64,000 bases of DNA from Pelomonas cellulosilytica. GTDB taxonomy: Bacteria; Pseudomonadota; Gammaproteobacteria; Burkholderiales; Burkholderiaceae_C. Below the pieces are notes generated by a model, which saw only the letters and a list, made by a program, of their open reading frames with translations, made no database searches and was not told the DNA's origin. The stretch is from positions 124,001-188,000 of the forward strand of contig NZ_JAJTWU010000005.1 of NCBI RefSeq assembly GCF_021353265.1, in the 5' to 3' direction. Position numbers and translations under genes: made by a program. Below, piece after piece: positions 32,357-42,418 of this stretch (the stretch's first letter is position 1; each line of letters starts with the position of its first letter).

Positions 32357-32707
32357 ATGAAGATCCTCGTCCGTTGGCTGCTGCTGGCCGGCGCGTTGCT
32401 GCTGGTGGCTCACCTCTACCCGGGCGTCGTCGTGAACAGCTTCACATCGGCGCTGATCGCGGCGCTGGTGCTGGGGCTGCTGAACACGCTGCTGCGTCCC
32501 GTCCTCGTGCTGCTGACCTTGCCGGTGACGGTGCTGAGCCTCGGGCTCTTCCTGTTTGTCATTAACGCGCTGATGTTCTGGGCGGCGGCTTCGCTGCTTG
32601 GCGGCCTGGCGGTGACGGGCTTCGGCGCGGCGCTGGTGGGCTCGCTGCTGTACAGCCTGTGCGGCATGGTCATCGACGTGGTCATGGAACGTTCGTTCCC
32701 CGATTGA
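32357..32707 (+). CDS. Four-helix membrane protein of the phage-holin-like family (PF04020)
   Basis: A 116-residue integral membrane protein with four hydrophobic helices. It has the family's LLRPVLVLLTLPVTVLSLGL and FVINALMFWAAA segments. Despite the family name (holin superfamily IV/YvlD-like), these are common chromosomal proteins of unknown role with no phage link. ATG 32357 is chosen since it begins immediately before the first helix; two upstream ATGs in frame add a polar leader. It is divergent from tonB. Confidence 0.85.
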   Translation: MKILVRWLLLAGALLLVAHLYPGVVVNSFTSALIAALVLGLLNTLLRPVLVLLTLPVTVLSLGLFLFVINALMFWAAASLLGGLAVTGFGAALVGSLLYSLCGMVIDVVMERSFPD

Positions 32708-32811
32708 TCGATGGGCGGCGGCCCCCTGAACGGGTGGCCGGCTGTCGCGAGGCACCTCGAGTTGGCGTCCATGCAAGGGGGCGCTGAAGCCCCGCCACCT
32801 CCGAGGTCATC

Positions 32812-33909
32812 ATGCGATTCCTGCTAGCCCTCCTCATGCTCGCCTGCAGCCTGGCCGCGTCGGCGGGCTCCGCCACCTACAGTGGCCGCTTCACGCAGGA
32901 CGACGAGCTGTTCATGCTCGACCTGACGCTGCCTGACGAAGGGTCGCTCAGCGTCGTCACCGACTCTTTTGCCGCTGGCGGCTTCGCGCCGGCGCTGTGG
33001 CTTTACGACGGCTGGGGCAACATGATCCAGTCGGACATTGGCCCCATGCACACGTGCCCGGGCGCAGGCAGCTTCTGCTGGGACGCCGCCTTTCACGTGG
33101 ATTTGACGGCGGGGCACTACCGGTTGCTTCTGTCCCAGAGCGGCAATGGGCCGGCGGGCACGAGGCTTTCCGATGGCTTCGGCATGACCGGCACGCCGGA
33201 CTTCACGGGCCAATGGTTCCTCAACGAGACAGGCAAGCGCTTCATCAACCCGGACGGCACGCAGCGCACCGGCGACTGGCGCTTCACGCTTGAGGCCGCG
33301 GCGGTGCCCGAGCCGGCGTCCGTGCTGTTGATGCTGGCCGGCGGCGTCGCCTTGCTGGCGTGGCGCCGGCGTGGCGCGCTGCTGCTGGGCCTGGGCGCCG
33401 CAGCGTCATTTCCTGCGTTGGCGCTGGAGGCGCCGCTGGCGGCCGATACCCATGTCGCCACGACGCAGCGGGCCCTCAACTTCGGCAACCTGCCGATCCT
33501 CAGCGTCGGCGGGGGCTCGACCGCGCTGCTGCGCTTCGACCTGGGCACGCTGCCCAGCGGTACGACAGCGGCCAAGCTCATCAAGGCCAACCTCGTGCTG
33601 TATGTCAACCGCATCGGCGCACCCGGTGCACTGGAGCTGCAAACGATCAACGGCAGCTGGGCCGAGGCCGGCGTGACGCTGAACACCACGCCACCCACTT
33701 CAGGCGCGGGCAGCGGCATCAACGTGCCGGTCGGTGCGGCCGGTCAGTTCATCGCAGTGGACGTGACGAACGCGGTCAAGGGCTGGATCACCAACCCCGC
33801 CACCAACTTCGGCTTCGCGCTCACGCCGGCGCTGTCGGCGCCGGGCACGGTGGTGTTCCTGGACAGCAAGCAGAACACGGCGACGGCGCATGTGGCCCGC
33901 TGGACCTGA
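32812..33909 (+). CDS. Chimeric PEP-CTERM / DNRLRE-domain protein, 365 aa
   Basis: Two exported proteins appear joined in one frame. Residues 1-18 are a signal peptide; 20-160 form a PEP-CTERM-type pre-peptidase domain (DVUA0089-like: [33 protein letters not shown]). Residues about 164-184 are a sorting tag ([14 protein letters not shown], helix, WRRR). Instead of stopping there, the frame runs into [19 protein letters not shown], which looks like a second signal peptide, then a DNRLRE domain ([35 protein letters not shown]). It ends at TGA 33909, where homologous DNRLRE proteins continue into collagen-like repeats. I infer a deletion that fused two genes, plus a frameshift. Confidence 0.72.
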   Translation: MRFLLALLMLACSLAASAGSATYSGRFTQDDELFMLDLTLPDEGSLSVVTDSFAAGGFAPALWLYDGWGNMIQSDIGPMHTCPGAGSFCWDAAFHVDLTAGHYRLLLSQSGNGPAGTRLSDGFGMTGTPDFTGQWFLNETGKRFINPDGTQRTGDWRFTLEAAAVPEPASVLLMLAGGVALLAWRRRGALLLGLGAAASFPALALEAPLAADTHVATTQRALNFGNLPILSVGGGSTALLRFDLGTLPSGTTAAKLIKANLVLYVNRIGAPGALELQTINGSWAEAGVTLNTTPPTSGAGSGINVPVGAAGQFIAVDVTNAVKGWITNPATNFGFALTPALSAPGTVVFLDSKQNTATAHVARWT

Positions 33910-34355
33910 CATTGGCGGACCAAGGGCCGAAGGGGGATGCAGGCCCCAAGGGGCCTAAGGGCGACAAGGGAGACCCTGGTGCCGCCGGTCCTATCGGTCC
34001 TGTCGGTCCGGCGGGTCCTGCGGGTCCGACTGGGCCGCAGGGGGCGGTCGGTGCAACTGGTCCGGCAGGCCCGCTTTCACCCCGGTACCGGAGCTACGAC
34101 TATCAGGTGGCGCCCACTGTATCGAATGAGACTTGGGTCGCTTGCCCGGTGAACACCTACGTCATCGGCGGTGGTTGCGGCTTCAGGGACTTTCCAGGTA
34201 AACAGAACGAAGTCGTGGTCAACTTCGCCGGCCCCCGTCCATCGGAAGAGCGATCAAAGTACGCGCGCAGGGCCACCAACAGTAGCCTGTTCGTCACGCA
34301 CACCTTGCGCGTTACTGCGGTTTGCGCGTCGGCAACGACGGTGACCGGGCCATGA
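33910..34355 (+). pseudogene. Frameshifted collagen-like tail of the DNRLRE protein
   Basis: In the +1 frame relative to the preceding ORF the sequence continues [15 protein letters not shown], about 16 Gly-x-y collagen triplets (33924-34073), and then a Cys-containing C-terminal domain ([16 protein letters not shown]). Inserting one C in the CCCGCTGG at 33896-33903 would restore one continuous protein of about 515 residues ending at 34355. No ribosome site or start codon suits separate translation. Either the gene is inactive at its 3' end, the assembly dropped a base, or the frame is shifted on purpose. Confidence 0.68.
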
Positions 34356-34395
34356 AGTGGGCATTGGTGGTCAGCGGCGCCCCGTGGCCAGCAAG

Positions 34396-36000
34396 CTAGT
34401 CCGGCAACTCCACATCCGGCGGGATGTAACGCCCCTTGAACATCTCGCCCAGGATGGCCTGGCGCTGGTAGACCAGCGTGCGCAGACGTGCGTCGATCAC
34501 GGAGGCCTCCACCTGGTCGGCATCGGGCCGGCGGGACTGCCGCAAGCCCGAGCGCAGGCGGTCGATGGCGCCGTTCAGGTCGCCCGCGGCGGCATGCACC
34601 TCGGCCTGGGCCCGCACGGCGCGCAGCGGCTGGCCCAGCTTTTCCCAGATCAGCGACAGCTCGTGCCAGGCGAGCGCGTCGTTCGGCTCCAGGCTCACAT
34701 GCGTCTGCAGCGCGTCGGCTGCCTCCCGCAGCTGTGGGCCGGCGCTCGACGCCGGTCCGGCGGCCAGCGCCAGACCCACGCGGGCCATCAGCATCGGGCG
34801 GGACTTCTCGCCCTGCAACGTGTCGAGCGCAGCAATGCCTTCCATCGGCCGACCTCGGGCCTCGGCGAGTTCGGCGCGCAGGTAGGTCAACAGCCGGGCG
34901 GCCGCGGCCTTCTCAGCCGGGCTGGGATTGATGAGGTCCAGCGTCACCTCGGCGCTGCGCAGCGTCGCCTCGGCGCGGTCGAAATTGCGCAGCTTGATGG
35001 ACGACAGCGCGGCGGCGTAACGGGCACCGAGCTGCTCGTAGCCGCCGCTCTCCTTGATGTTGCGGGCGCCGGCGTCGTAGTTTTCCAGCACCTTCCACGC
35101 GTCCACCCGCGGGTCCATCAGCGCGCGTGCGCGGCCAGCCATGATGGCGTGCTCGGCCAGACCGCGCGGGCGCGCGAAGGGCTCCAGCGCCAGCCGTGTG
35201 CGCGCGTCGCCGATGCGCTCGCTCGTCAGCGGGTGTGAGCGCAGGTACGGGTAGGCGCCGTTGTCCATCAGGTGGTAGGCCTGCTCCATCCGCTCGAACA
35301 TGCTGACCATGCCGCTGCCCGCAAAGCCCGCCTCCACCAGCACGTTGAAGCCCACGCGATCGGCTTCGCGCTCCATGTCACGCGAGAAGTTCAGCGACAG
35401 CTGCGTCGCCGCGGCCTGACCGCCGACGATGCCAGCCTGGGCCATTTCCGCATTGCCGCGCGTGGCGGCCAGGATGCCCAGCAGCAGGCCGGCGATGGCA
35501 ATCATGCTGTTCTTGGAGTCGCCCGCGATGCGCCGCGCAATGTGGCGCTGCGTGATGTGCGAGAGCTCGTGTGCCAGCACCGAGGCCAGCTCATCGCGCG
35601 AGACGGTCATCGCGATCAGGCCCAGGTGCGTGCCGACGAAGCCGCCCGGCAGCGCAAAGGCATTGACGCTCTTGTCGCGCACGAGAAAGGGCTCCCACGC
35701 GAAGCGCGCCTGCGTCTCGTCGCCGATCTGGCCCAGCTTGCGCGCGGCGGCCACCAGCGGCGTCCAGACGCCCTCGATGTACTCCTGCAGCAGCGGGTCC
35801 ATCACGTAGTCGGGGTCGATGCGAATCTGGCGCATGACCTGGTCGCCCAGGCGGCGCTCGGAACCAACATCGAGGTCCTGCGAGACCGAGTCGCCGAGCG
35901 CGGGCAGGTTGACCTGAGCGTTCAGCGGCGCGCCCGGCAGGGCGAGCACCGCAGCGGCGACGAGGCTGAGCAGGGTGCGGGAGGCAGGGGACTTCTTCAT
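34396..36000 (-). CDS. bepA: BepA-like periplasmic M48 metalloprotease with TPR domain
   Basis: A 534-residue exported zinc protease. The signal peptide is residues 1-28 (to PLNAQ). The M48 domain (about 40-290) has HELSH at 144-148 and the third ligand in MEREADRVGF. The C-terminal half is TPR-like helices (about 330-500). BepA-type proteins act in outer-membrane protein quality control and in LptD assembly or degradation. ATG 36000 is chosen over an upstream ATG because it starts the signal peptide. It is divergent from moaC. Confidence 0.92.
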   Translation of the reverse strand: MKKSPASRTLLSLVAAAVLALPGAPLNAQVNLPALGDSVSQDLDVGSERRLGDQVMRQIRIDPDYVMDPLLQEYIEGVWTPLVAAARKLGQIGDETQARFAWEPFLVRDKSVNAFALPGGFVGTHLGLIAMTVSRDELASVLAHELSHITQRHIARRIAGDSKNSMIAIAGLLLGILAATRGNAEMAQAGIVGGQAAATQLSLNFSRDMEREADRVGFNVLVEAGFAGSGMVSMFERMEQAYHLMDNGAYPYLRSHPLTSERIGDARTRLALEPFARPRGLAEHAIMAGRARALMDPRVDAWKVLENYDAGARNIKESGGYEQLGARYAAALSSIKLRNFDRAEATLRSAEVTLDLINPSPAEKAAAARLLTYLRAELAEARGRPMEGIAALDTLQGEKSRPMLMARVGLALAAGPASSAGPQLREAADALQTHVSLEPNDALAWHELSLIWEKLGQPLRAVRAQAEVHAAAGDLNGAIDRLRSGLRQSRRPDADQVEASVIDARLRTLVYQRQAILGEMFKGRYIPPDVELPD

Positions 36001-36074
36001 CAGCAAGGGACTCCGGCCGGCGGCAGCCGGCTGTCTATGATGCCTGACCCTCTGTTTCCTGAACGTTTCCCGGC

Positions 36075-36563
36075 ATGTCGACCCCACTGACGCATTTCGA
36101 CGCCCAGGGCCGGGCGCACATGGTGGACGTGTCCGCCAAGGCCGAGACGCACCGCGTGGCAGTGGCGGAGGGTGAGATCCGCATGCAGCCTGAGACCTTC
36201 GCGCTCATCGCCAGCGGCACGGCGAAGAAGGGCGATGTACTGGGCGTGGCGCGCATCGCAGCCATTCAGGGCGCCAAGCGCTGCAGCGACCTCGTGCCGC
36301 TGTGCCATCCGCTGCCGATCACGCGCGTGAAAGTGGACTTCGAGCTGGACGAGGCGGGCAGCCGCGTGCTGTGCCGCGCCCAGGTCGAGACGCTGGGCCG
36401 CACGGGCGTGGAGATGGAGGCGCTGTGCGCCGTGCAGGTGGGCTTGCTCACTGTCTACGACATGTGCAAGGCCGCCGACCGCGGCATGGTCATCGGCCAG
36501 GTGCGGGTGCTGGAAAAGCAGGGCGGCAAGAGCGGCGACTGGCACGCACCCGCATCAGCGTAG
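36075..36563 (+). CDS. moaC: Cyclic pyranopterin monophosphate synthase
   Basis: A 162-residue MoaC, which with MoaA turns GTP into cyclic pyranopterin monophosphate for molybdenum cofactor. Family segments seen: [38 protein letters not shown] with the active-site [22 protein letters not shown] and the C-terminal KAADRGM (general acid Asp, Lys). Length is standard. moaA and the other moa genes are not in the window. It overlaps the pglL-like gene tail-to-tail by nine bases. Confidence 0.97.
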   Translation: MSTPLTHFDAQGRAHMVDVSAKAETHRVAVAEGEIRMQPETFALIASGTAKKGDVLGVARIAAIQGAKRCSDLVPLCHPLPITRVKVDFELDEAGSRVLCRAQVETLGRTGVEMEALCAVQVGLLTVYDMCKAADRGMVIGQVRVLEKQGGKSGDWHAPASA

Positions 36564-38360
36564 CGAGCGCCAGTCGACGACGCCGGACGCCGGCTGGCAC
36601 TGCACCATGGGCGCAGAGGCGGGCTCGGTGCAGGCCGCGAACCAGGTGTCGCCCGTCGGGTTGCGGAACTCGCGAAGGCGGTCGGCGAGGTAGCGTGCGC
36701 CTTCCAGGTCACCCGTGGCTTCCAGCGACATCGACCAGTGCATCAGCAGCCGCGCATCGACGAGGCTGAAGGCCGTGCGCCGCGCCGCCGCGAGCGCGAT
36801 GCGGCCCGGCGACACGCTGGTAGCGGCCGCGTAGTCGGCCTGGTGGCTGAAGAACAGCGAGCGCTGGCCGGCAGCGATGCGCTGCACCAGCGGGGGCGCA
36901 TCCGCCGCCGGTGCGTAGATGGCGACGACGCGCTCGTAGTCCCACACGGCAAACAGGCTGCCGACGATCAGCCCGCCGCCGAGCAAGCCCCACAACCTCG
37001 GCGTCGAGCGAGGTGAGCGGGCCGGCGCCGGCAGCGCCAGCCCCAGGGCGAAGCAGGCCGGCAACAGGAAATAGGCGTACCACAGCGGGTACTCCAGCAG
37101 GCTGTGCAGGCCGATGGTCAGCACGATCATCAGCGCGGCGCGGCGCAAGAGCGCGTCGTCGGCCGACTCCGGCGCAGCGCGCCAAGCCTTCCAAAGTGCC
37201 CATGGCAGAAGCAGCCACGACACGGGGAGGGTCAGGACGCAGAGGATAAAAGTCCGCAAACGGGCGCCCATGCCAAAGGCGTCGCACCAGGCCTTCCATA
37301 TCGCCCACGCCAGGAGTGCCAGTACCACGCCGGCCCAGGGCAGGCCCAGCTCTACTGCCAGCTGCGACACCAGGTTGTGCGTGTGGTCGAAGAAGGCGAT
37401 GGGCCGTGTCGGGAAGGGTGTGAGGCTCCAGGCGACATTGAACTCGCCCCAGCCGACGCCCAGCCACGGGTTGGCGAGCGTCAGCGCCCAGGCGTCACGC
37501 AAGATGGCCAGACGCGACGGCGAGCCTGCGCCTTCTGCCAGCCGCGATGCGCCGCGAAAGGCGTGGCCGCTTTCGGCGGACCAAATCGACATCACCCACC
37601 ACGCGGCGCCCAGCATCAGCGGCGTGGCCAGCAGGCTCAGCCGCGCGGTGCGAGACAGCCGCCGGTCCACGAGGCCCCAGACGGCCAGCATGCCGATGCC
37701 GATGTAGCCGGTGCGCGAGGCGCTCAGCACGACGACGAAGACGAAGGCGAACAACAGCGGGGGCAGCAGCAGCGGCCAACGGCGCTTCTCCGCCACGAAG
37801 ACGGCGCCGATGGACGACCACATCATCAGGCTCGCCAGATGATTGGGCTGGCGCAGGTTGCCGACGGCGCTGCCGACGACGCCCGAACGCGCGATGAAGA
37901 CGCCATCCGCCAGATTCGGCAGGAAGACCTGCACGACGCTGACGACGACGCTGGCCAGGCCAGCCAGCACGAGGCCTGCGCACAAGCCCTCCGCCGCTGC
38001 GGCTCGCGCCGCGCCGGACAGCCCCTGCGCCAGCACCAGCACGGCGAGCCCAGCGCCGATGATGGCCATGGCGCCGAGCGCCAGCGACAGCGGCAGCGCG
38101 CGCCAGACGAAGGATGTGAGCGGCGCAATGAGCAGCAGCAACAGCGCCCACGCGGCCGGGCCGGTGAAGGCCGCGCGCCAGTTCGGCGTGGCGCGCGCCC
38201 AAAGCAGCAGCACGAGGCCCCAGCCGGCCAACGCCAGCAGATGGTTGTAGAGCGTCGCCGCGGGCGTCTGGTTGAACGCGATGAGCGGCGGCAGAGCCGC
38301 CGCGATGACGATGCCCAGCGGCGCGGCGTCGTCGTCAGCGGAAGAGGTCTGAAAGGACAT
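36555..38360 (-). CDS. pglL: PglL/TfpO-type pilin O-oligosaccharyltransferase
   Basis: A 601-residue inner-membrane protein with about a dozen helices, belonging to the Wzy/WaaL/PglL superfamily. The N-terminal part resembles PglL_A. The Wzy_C segment has [10 protein letters not shown] and the conserved [20 protein letters not shown] with its His. A soluble C-terminal part (about 480-601) resembles Wzy_C_2. These enzymes move lipid-linked sugars onto Ser/Thr of pilins. It closes a six-gene run that follows pilA, which supports PilA as target. No good ribosome site is seen; ATG 38360 or 38378 may be used. Confidence 0.82.
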   Translation of the reverse strand: MSFQTSSADDDAAPLGIVIAAALPPLIAFNQTPAATLYNHLLALAGWGLVLLLWARATPNWRAAFTGPAAWALLLLLIAPLTSFVWRALPLSLALGAMAIIGAGLAVLVLAQGLSGAARAAAAEGLCAGLVLAGLASVVVSVVQVFLPNLADGVFIARSGVVGSAVGNLRQPNHLASLMMWSSIGAVFVAEKRRWPLLLPPLLFAFVFVVVLSASRTGYIGIGMLAVWGLVDRRLSRTARLSLLATPLMLGAAWWVMSIWSAESGHAFRGASRLAEGAGSPSRLAILRDAWALTLANPWLGVGWGEFNVAWSLTPFPTRPIAFFDHTHNLVSQLAVELGLPWAGVVLALLAWAIWKAWCDAFGMGARLRTFILCVLTLPVSWLLLPWALWKAWRAAPESADDALLRRAALMIVLTIGLHSLLEYPLWYAYFLLPACFALGLALPAPARSPRSTPRLWGLLGGGLIVGSLFAVWDYERVVAIYAPAADAPPLVQRIAAGQRSLFFSHQADYAAATSVSPGRIALAAARRTAFSLVDARLLMHWSMSLEATGDLEGARYLADRLREFRNPTGDTWFAACTEPASAPMVQCQPASGVVDWRSLR

Positions 38361-38389
38361 GGGCGCGCATGATGGCATGCGCCATCGGT

Positions 38390-39916
38390 TCAACGTGCCG
38401 GTGCCGACGCCGACACGGGCCAGGTGGGTGGCGGCGTGGTGGTGAAGTACTGCGGTCGCCACATCCAGCCGCAGATCTCGAAGAACTCCTGGGCCGTGTA
38501 GGTCGTGCGCGTCGCCCAGACGGTGTAATAGGGCGCCGCCATCGGGTCGCGTGCCGGCAACGCCCGATGGCGTGCGCCGCCTTCAACGTGGAAGCCGATC
38601 TCGCCCCAGGTGGTGGGCCCAGCGAGGAGCAGCACCAGCAGCGTGGCCCCAGCCATGCGAGGCAGCGGCATCGCGGCGATCTCATGCGCACAGCGGGCGA
38701 ACAGGTAAATGAGGGCCGGCATCGAGATCCGCATGACCGGGTCCGGCACCGGGCCGCCAATCCATGGCAGCACGATCAGCGTGAGCAGCGCCGCGATGCT
38801 GGTCGGATCGTCGAAGAGCCGACGCCGAAGCACGAGCAGTGGGATGGCCAGCTCGACGGCGATAAACAGCACATAGGCCCCTGGCCGGGTCAGGCGGTCG
38901 GCAGCGCAGCTCACGCACAACCCGCCGCCGGGCAATTCGTGCGCGAGCGTCCAGGCCATCAGCCCGGCGAAGGCTGTGGCCACCACGGCCGCGCCGCCAC
39001 GCGCAATGCCGGGATGCCGCAAGGCCTGGCGCAGCACAGGCTGGCCGCAGACATGTGCAAGGAACAGCACGACGGCGCCGATGAGCGCGTACGGCGACCA
39101 CAACGCGAGCATGCTGGTGGCCAGCGCCGTGGGGCCGAGCGCGTCGGCCGTTCGCAGGCGGCGCAGCAGCCCGACGACGATGAACGTCGGGATCGCCTGG
39201 TGCGGCACCCACAGCAGCAGACACAGCATCGAGCCGTACTGCAGCGGATGGTCCACCAGCGCGTTGGCCCACCATTCGTGGTGGAAGCCGCTGAACGTGA
39301 TGGGCCGGCTGTCCGCGCGCAGCAGCACGTCCAGCCACGCGTCGCCGCCGGCCATCGCCAGCAGCAGCGGCACGGCCCACAGCAGCCGCCACCGGCTGCC
39401 GTCGCGGGTGCCCCCCGAGCCCAGCAGCATGAACGCGAGCACCAGGCCCGCTCCGTACCAGAGCGCCGTGCAGGCGACGATGCTGAGCCCCGTCAGACTA
39501 GCAAGCACCGCCGGCACTAGATAGGCACCGATGTAGAAGCGAAGGTAGCCCGGCTGGCCTTGCAGCTCCACGCGCACTGGCCAGGGCAGTTGCTCCAGGC
39601 TGTTGAGCAACGCCCAATGCTTGATCCAGTCCCAGCAGTACTCGCCGGTTGCAAAACCCATCAGCGCTACCACGCCGAGCGCCATCAGCAATGCGACGAC
39701 GAACTTAGGTCCCCGAGGAGGCAAGGGCACGGCCGACAGCGCCCAGCCACGCCGTGCGGCATGTGCCAGAAGCGCCACCAGTGCGACCCCCAGCGGCAGA
39801 CCCAACACGGGCTTCACGAAGGCCCCCAGGAACAACAAGGCGGGCGAGCAGAGGTACAGCAGCGCGGCCACGCCTTCGCTGCGCCCTGCACCGGCGCGCG
39901 GCGAGGTGGGCGTCAT
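38390..39916 (-). CDS. Polytopic membrane protein, possible GT-C-type glycosyltransferase
   Basis: A 508-residue protein with about ten to twelve predicted helices. Between helices are Trp/His-rich loops (TGEYCWDWIKHWALLNSLEQ, GFHHEWWANALVDHPLQYGS) and a short soluble C-terminus (APYYTVWATRTTYTAQEFFE). The layout, and the neighbours, suggest a GT-C-fold enzyme or lipid-linked sugar carrier protein, but I find no motif that proves it. ATG 39916 overlaps the previous stop as ATGA. It is 29 bases before the pglL-like gene. Confidence 0.6.
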   Translation of the reverse strand: MTPTSPRAGAGRSEGVAALLYLCSPALLFLGAFVKPVLGLPLGVALVALLAHAARRGWALSAVPLPPRGPKFVVALLMALGVVALMGFATGEYCWDWIKHWALLNSLEQLPWPVRVELQGQPGYLRFYIGAYLVPAVLASLTGLSIVACTALWYGAGLVLAFMLLGSGGTRDGSRWRLLWAVPLLLAMAGGDAWLDVLLRADSRPITFSGFHHEWWANALVDHPLQYGSMLCLLLWVPHQAIPTFIVVGLLRRLRTADALGPTALATSMLALWSPYALIGAVVLFLAHVCGQPVLRQALRHPGIARGGAAVVATAFAGLMAWTLAHELPGGGLCVSCAADRLTRPGAYVLFIAVELAIPLLVLRRRLFDDPTSIAALLTLIVLPWIGGPVPDPVMRISMPALIYLFARCAHEIAAMPLPRMAGATLLVLLLAGPTTWGEIGFHVEGGARHRALPARDPMAAPYYTVWATRTTYTAQEFFEICGWMWRPQYFTTTPPPTWPVSASAPAR

Positions 39917-40401
39917 GCCGGATCGCCGCAATTGAAGAGGCGCTGGAAGAAGCCGAAGGCGCCGGCCAGCCAGCGGCCGCGTTCAGTCAGCACGAAGCGC
40001 CCGTCCCGCGCTTCCAGCGTGCCGGTGGCCAGTTGCTCACGAACCCGGCGCTCCACGCCGCCCTGGGCCACGAAGTGGCGGGCAAACCAGTCTTCCATGT
40101 CGGCGCGGCTCATGCCCTCGGGGCGGCTGGCAAGCTGCTGGATCATGCGCACGGAGTAGGCGCGGTCCACCGTCGTCGGCACGGTGAACATGAAGGCATA
40201 GGCCAGCAACAACGTCAGTAAGGCGTCCTTGGCGACGGGGGGCCGGGCGGCCGTAGACCAACGCCACGCCGCCAGTCCCTGCGCAGCAGCGCACAGCACA
40301 GCGCAGCCGAGCCCCTGGTAGAACAGGATGCCCGCCGGCCACACCTGGCGCGTCACGACAAAGAGGGCAAGGAAGCTGAGGCTCCCGAGGAGGATGTGCA
40401 T
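39913..40401 (-). CDS. Small membrane protein with winged-helix-like C-terminus, 162 aa
   Basis: Three N-terminal helices (about 1-80) are followed by a soluble region (MSRADMEDWFARHFVAQGG, VERRVREQLATGTLEARDG). The V-x-x-R-L-x-x-x-L and T-E-R-G-R-W pattern could be a small winged helix. I do not recognise the family. It lies 33 bases after the FAD oxidoreductase and overlaps the next gene by four bases, so it belongs to the same operon. Confidence 0.6.
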   Translation of the reverse strand: MHILLGSLSFLALFVVTRQVWPAGILFYQGLGCAVLCAAAQGLAAWRWSTAARPPVAKDALLTLLLAYAFMFTVPTTVDRAYSVRMIQQLASRPEGMSRADMEDWFARHFVAQGGVERRVREQLATGTLEARDGRFVLTERGRWLAGAFGFFQRLFNCGDPA

Positions 40402-40434
40402 AAGGCCGTCCGTGACGAGCGGTCGCCGCCCACT

Positions 40435-42006
40435 TCAACCCTTGTTGCTACCTTCCTCATGGTAGTCGTCGTCGATGTTGACGGCCCAGATGGCGTCGCG
40501 GCCCGCACCGCCATTCAGGATCGCCTGCGCGGCCAGCCGTGCGGACAACATCGAGTGGTCCTGGTTGTTGTAGCGGTGCATGCCGTTGCGGCCGCACAGG
40601 AACAAGTTGTCCAGGCCGTCCAGCCAGCCGCGCAGTTCATCGAAGCGCTCGAATGCGCTCCCGAAATAACCCGGGTAGGCCTTGGGCTGGCGCAGCACGG
40701 TGGCGTCGAGCAGTTCCGCCTCGTCGGCTAGGCCCAGCTGCTGCATCTCGCGCACAGCAAGCGCCTTCAGCTTGTCTTCACTCAAGGCCCACAGATCGTC
40801 GTCGTCGCGCGCGAAGAACTCCAGCCCCAGCCACACCGTGTCGGGGTCGGCCACCATGTAGGGGCTCCAGTTGTTGAACACCTGCAGACGGCCCACCTTG
40901 ACGCCAGGCTCCTGGATGTAGATCCAGTTGTCCGTCACGCAGCGCGCTTTGCCGCTGACTTTCGGGCTCATGCGGCGGTATAGCAGGCCGACGGTGATGA
41001 AGTCGCGGTACTCCAGGCCCGAGGCGATGGACAAGGTCGGCGCATCCGGCGCGGGCCGCAACGCCTGCGCCAGCTCGCGGATGGGCATCGTCGACACGAC
41101 GGCGCTGGCATCGAAGCTCTGTCGCTGGCCGGCGGCGTCGCGGGCGACGACGCGCTCGACGCGCCGCTCCTGGCGGTGGATCTCGTCCACGGCCCAGCCA
41201 CGCAGCAGCCGTCCGCCGCGGCGTTCGAACTCGACCGCCGCCGTCTCCCACATCTGGCCGGGGCCGTACTTGGGGTAGAGGAAGCTCTCGATCAGCGAGG
41301 TGTGCTGCGTGTCGGTCTTGCCGGTGACGATCTTCTTGAGCGCCTGCTTGGCCGCGCTGCCGATGGACAGGCTCTTGATGCGCTGTGCGCCCCAGTCCGC
41401 GCTGATGTCACGGCAAGGCACGCCCCAGACCTTCTCCGTGTAGTCCTTGAAGAACTGGCGGTACAGCTGGCGGCCGAAGCGGTTGATGAAGAAGTCCTCC
41501 AGCGTGCGCTCGGGCTGGATGGGGCTGGCCGCCGCGGCCACGTAGCTGCCGGCGAACAGCAGGCAGCGCACGGGCCCCATCTTGCGGACGAGGTCCATGC
41601 CGGGCTTGAGCGGGTAGTCGAAGAACTGGCCGCCGAAGTAGATGCGCGACTGGCGGCTGCGGATCAGCATGACCGCGTCGTCTGTTTCGCTGGCGGTCGC
41701 GGCATCGCTGCCGAGCAGGCGTTGCTGGCCCTGGTAGGCCAGTTGGGTCGGGCCGCTGCCCTGCGCCGGCTTGGCCACCGGCAGCACCTGCCGCCACCAG
41801 TCCATGACCCAGTCGGACTTCGAGAAGAACCGATGGCCGCCGATGTCGATGCGGTTGCCCTTGTAGTTGACCGTCTTGGAGATGCCGCCAATGGCGTCCG
41901 TAGCTTCCAGGATCGTGACTTGCGGGTAGCCGGCACGCAGCAATTCCAGGCCAGCAGTCAGGCCTGCGGGGCCGGCGCCGATGATGACGGTGGGAGCTTG
42001 GGTCAT
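40435..42006 (-). CDS. FAD-dependent oxidoreductase, UDP-galactopyranose-mutase-like
   Basis: A 523-residue flavoprotein. The dinucleotide fold begins [17 protein letters not shown], with [15 protein letters not shown] and [10 protein letters not shown] as expected for protoporphyrinogen-oxidase/UGM-like amine-oxidase-fold enzymes. The C-terminal FAD segment is [20 protein letters not shown]. Proteins of this type occur in surface-polysaccharide clusters, often beside GtrA, and may rearrange or oxidise a nucleotide- or lipid-linked sugar. The substrate is unknown. The start overlaps the gtrA-like stop by four bases. Confidence 0.82.
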   Translation of the reverse strand: MTQAPTVIIGAGPAGLTAGLELLRAGYPQVTILEATDAIGGISKTVNYKGNRIDIGGHRFFSKSDWVMDWWRQVLPVAKPAQGSGPTQLAYQGQQRLLGSDAATASETDDAVMLIRSRQSRIYFGGQFFDYPLKPGMDLVRKMGPVRCLLFAGSYVAAAASPIQPERTLEDFFINRFGRQLYRQFFKDYTEKVWGVPCRDISADWGAQRIKSLSIGSAAKQALKKIVTGKTDTQHTSLIESFLYPKYGPGQMWETAAVEFERRGGRLLRGWAVDEIHRQERRVERVVARDAAGQRQSFDASAVVSTMPIRELAQALRPAPDAPTLSIASGLEYRDFITVGLLYRRMSPKVSGKARCVTDNWIYIQEPGVKVGRLQVFNNWSPYMVADPDTVWLGLEFFARDDDDLWALSEDKLKALAVREMQQLGLADEAELLDATVLRQPKAYPGYFGSAFERFDELRGWLDGLDNLFLCGRNGMHRYNNQDHSMLSARLAAQAILNGGAGRDAIWAVNIDDDYHEEGSNKG

Positions 42007-42416
42007 GGGGACGTGCGCAGCGCGGCGCGGCGTTGATTGGTGAAGAGCAGCGTCTTGCGCAGGACGAAGTTGAAGAGGAACACGCCACAGGCGCTCGTGA
42101 GCTTCGCAGCGACGGGTGCCACGCCGAGCTGGCGCACGAGCAGCCAGAGCAGCGCTTCGGTCAACAGCAGCCCAGCGACGCCGATCAGTGCGAACAGCGC
42201 GAATTCACCGCGCCGGTCGGCCATGCGGTGTTGCGAGAACACAAGGCGGGTGCTGACCGTGTAGATCAGCATCAGGCCCAGACTGAAGCCGAGGCACGCA
42301 GACACTGCCAGGTTGACGCCCAGGCGCATGCCGAGGCTGAAAACGGCGGTATCCAGCGCGAGCGCGGCGGCGCTGGCGGCGAGGTAGAGCAGGAATTCGC
42401 GCAGGGTCGACGCCAT
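42003..42416 (-). CDS. GtrA-family membrane protein
   Basis: A 137-residue, four-helix protein of the GtrA/DPMS3 family ([37 protein letters not shown]). GtrA-like proteins help translocate polyprenyl-phosphate-linked sugars or anchor a partner glycosyltransferase. No GtrB-type transferase is adjacent, so its partner lies elsewhere or is one of the two large membrane proteins here. ATG 42416 is two bases from the upstream stop; the end overlaps the FAD oxidoreductase as ATGA. Confidence 0.9.
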   Translation of the reverse strand: MASTLREFLLYLAASAAALALDTAVFSLGMRLGVNLAVSACLGFSLGLMLIYTVSTRLVFSQHRMADRRGEFALFALIGVAGLLLTEALLWLLVRQLGVAPVAAKLTSACGVFLFNFVLRKTLLFTNQRRAALRTSP

Positions 42417-42418
42417 GA

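Noticed and set aside
32357-32707. Prophage remnant suggested by the holin-like family name
   Set aside because: No other phage gene is nearby and PF04020 proteins are ordinary chromosomal membrane proteins.
32700-32811. Sigma-54 promoter before the chimeric PEP-CTERM gene
   Set aside because: A TGGC and a downstream GC are present but seven bases apart instead of ten, so the -24/-12 spacing fails.
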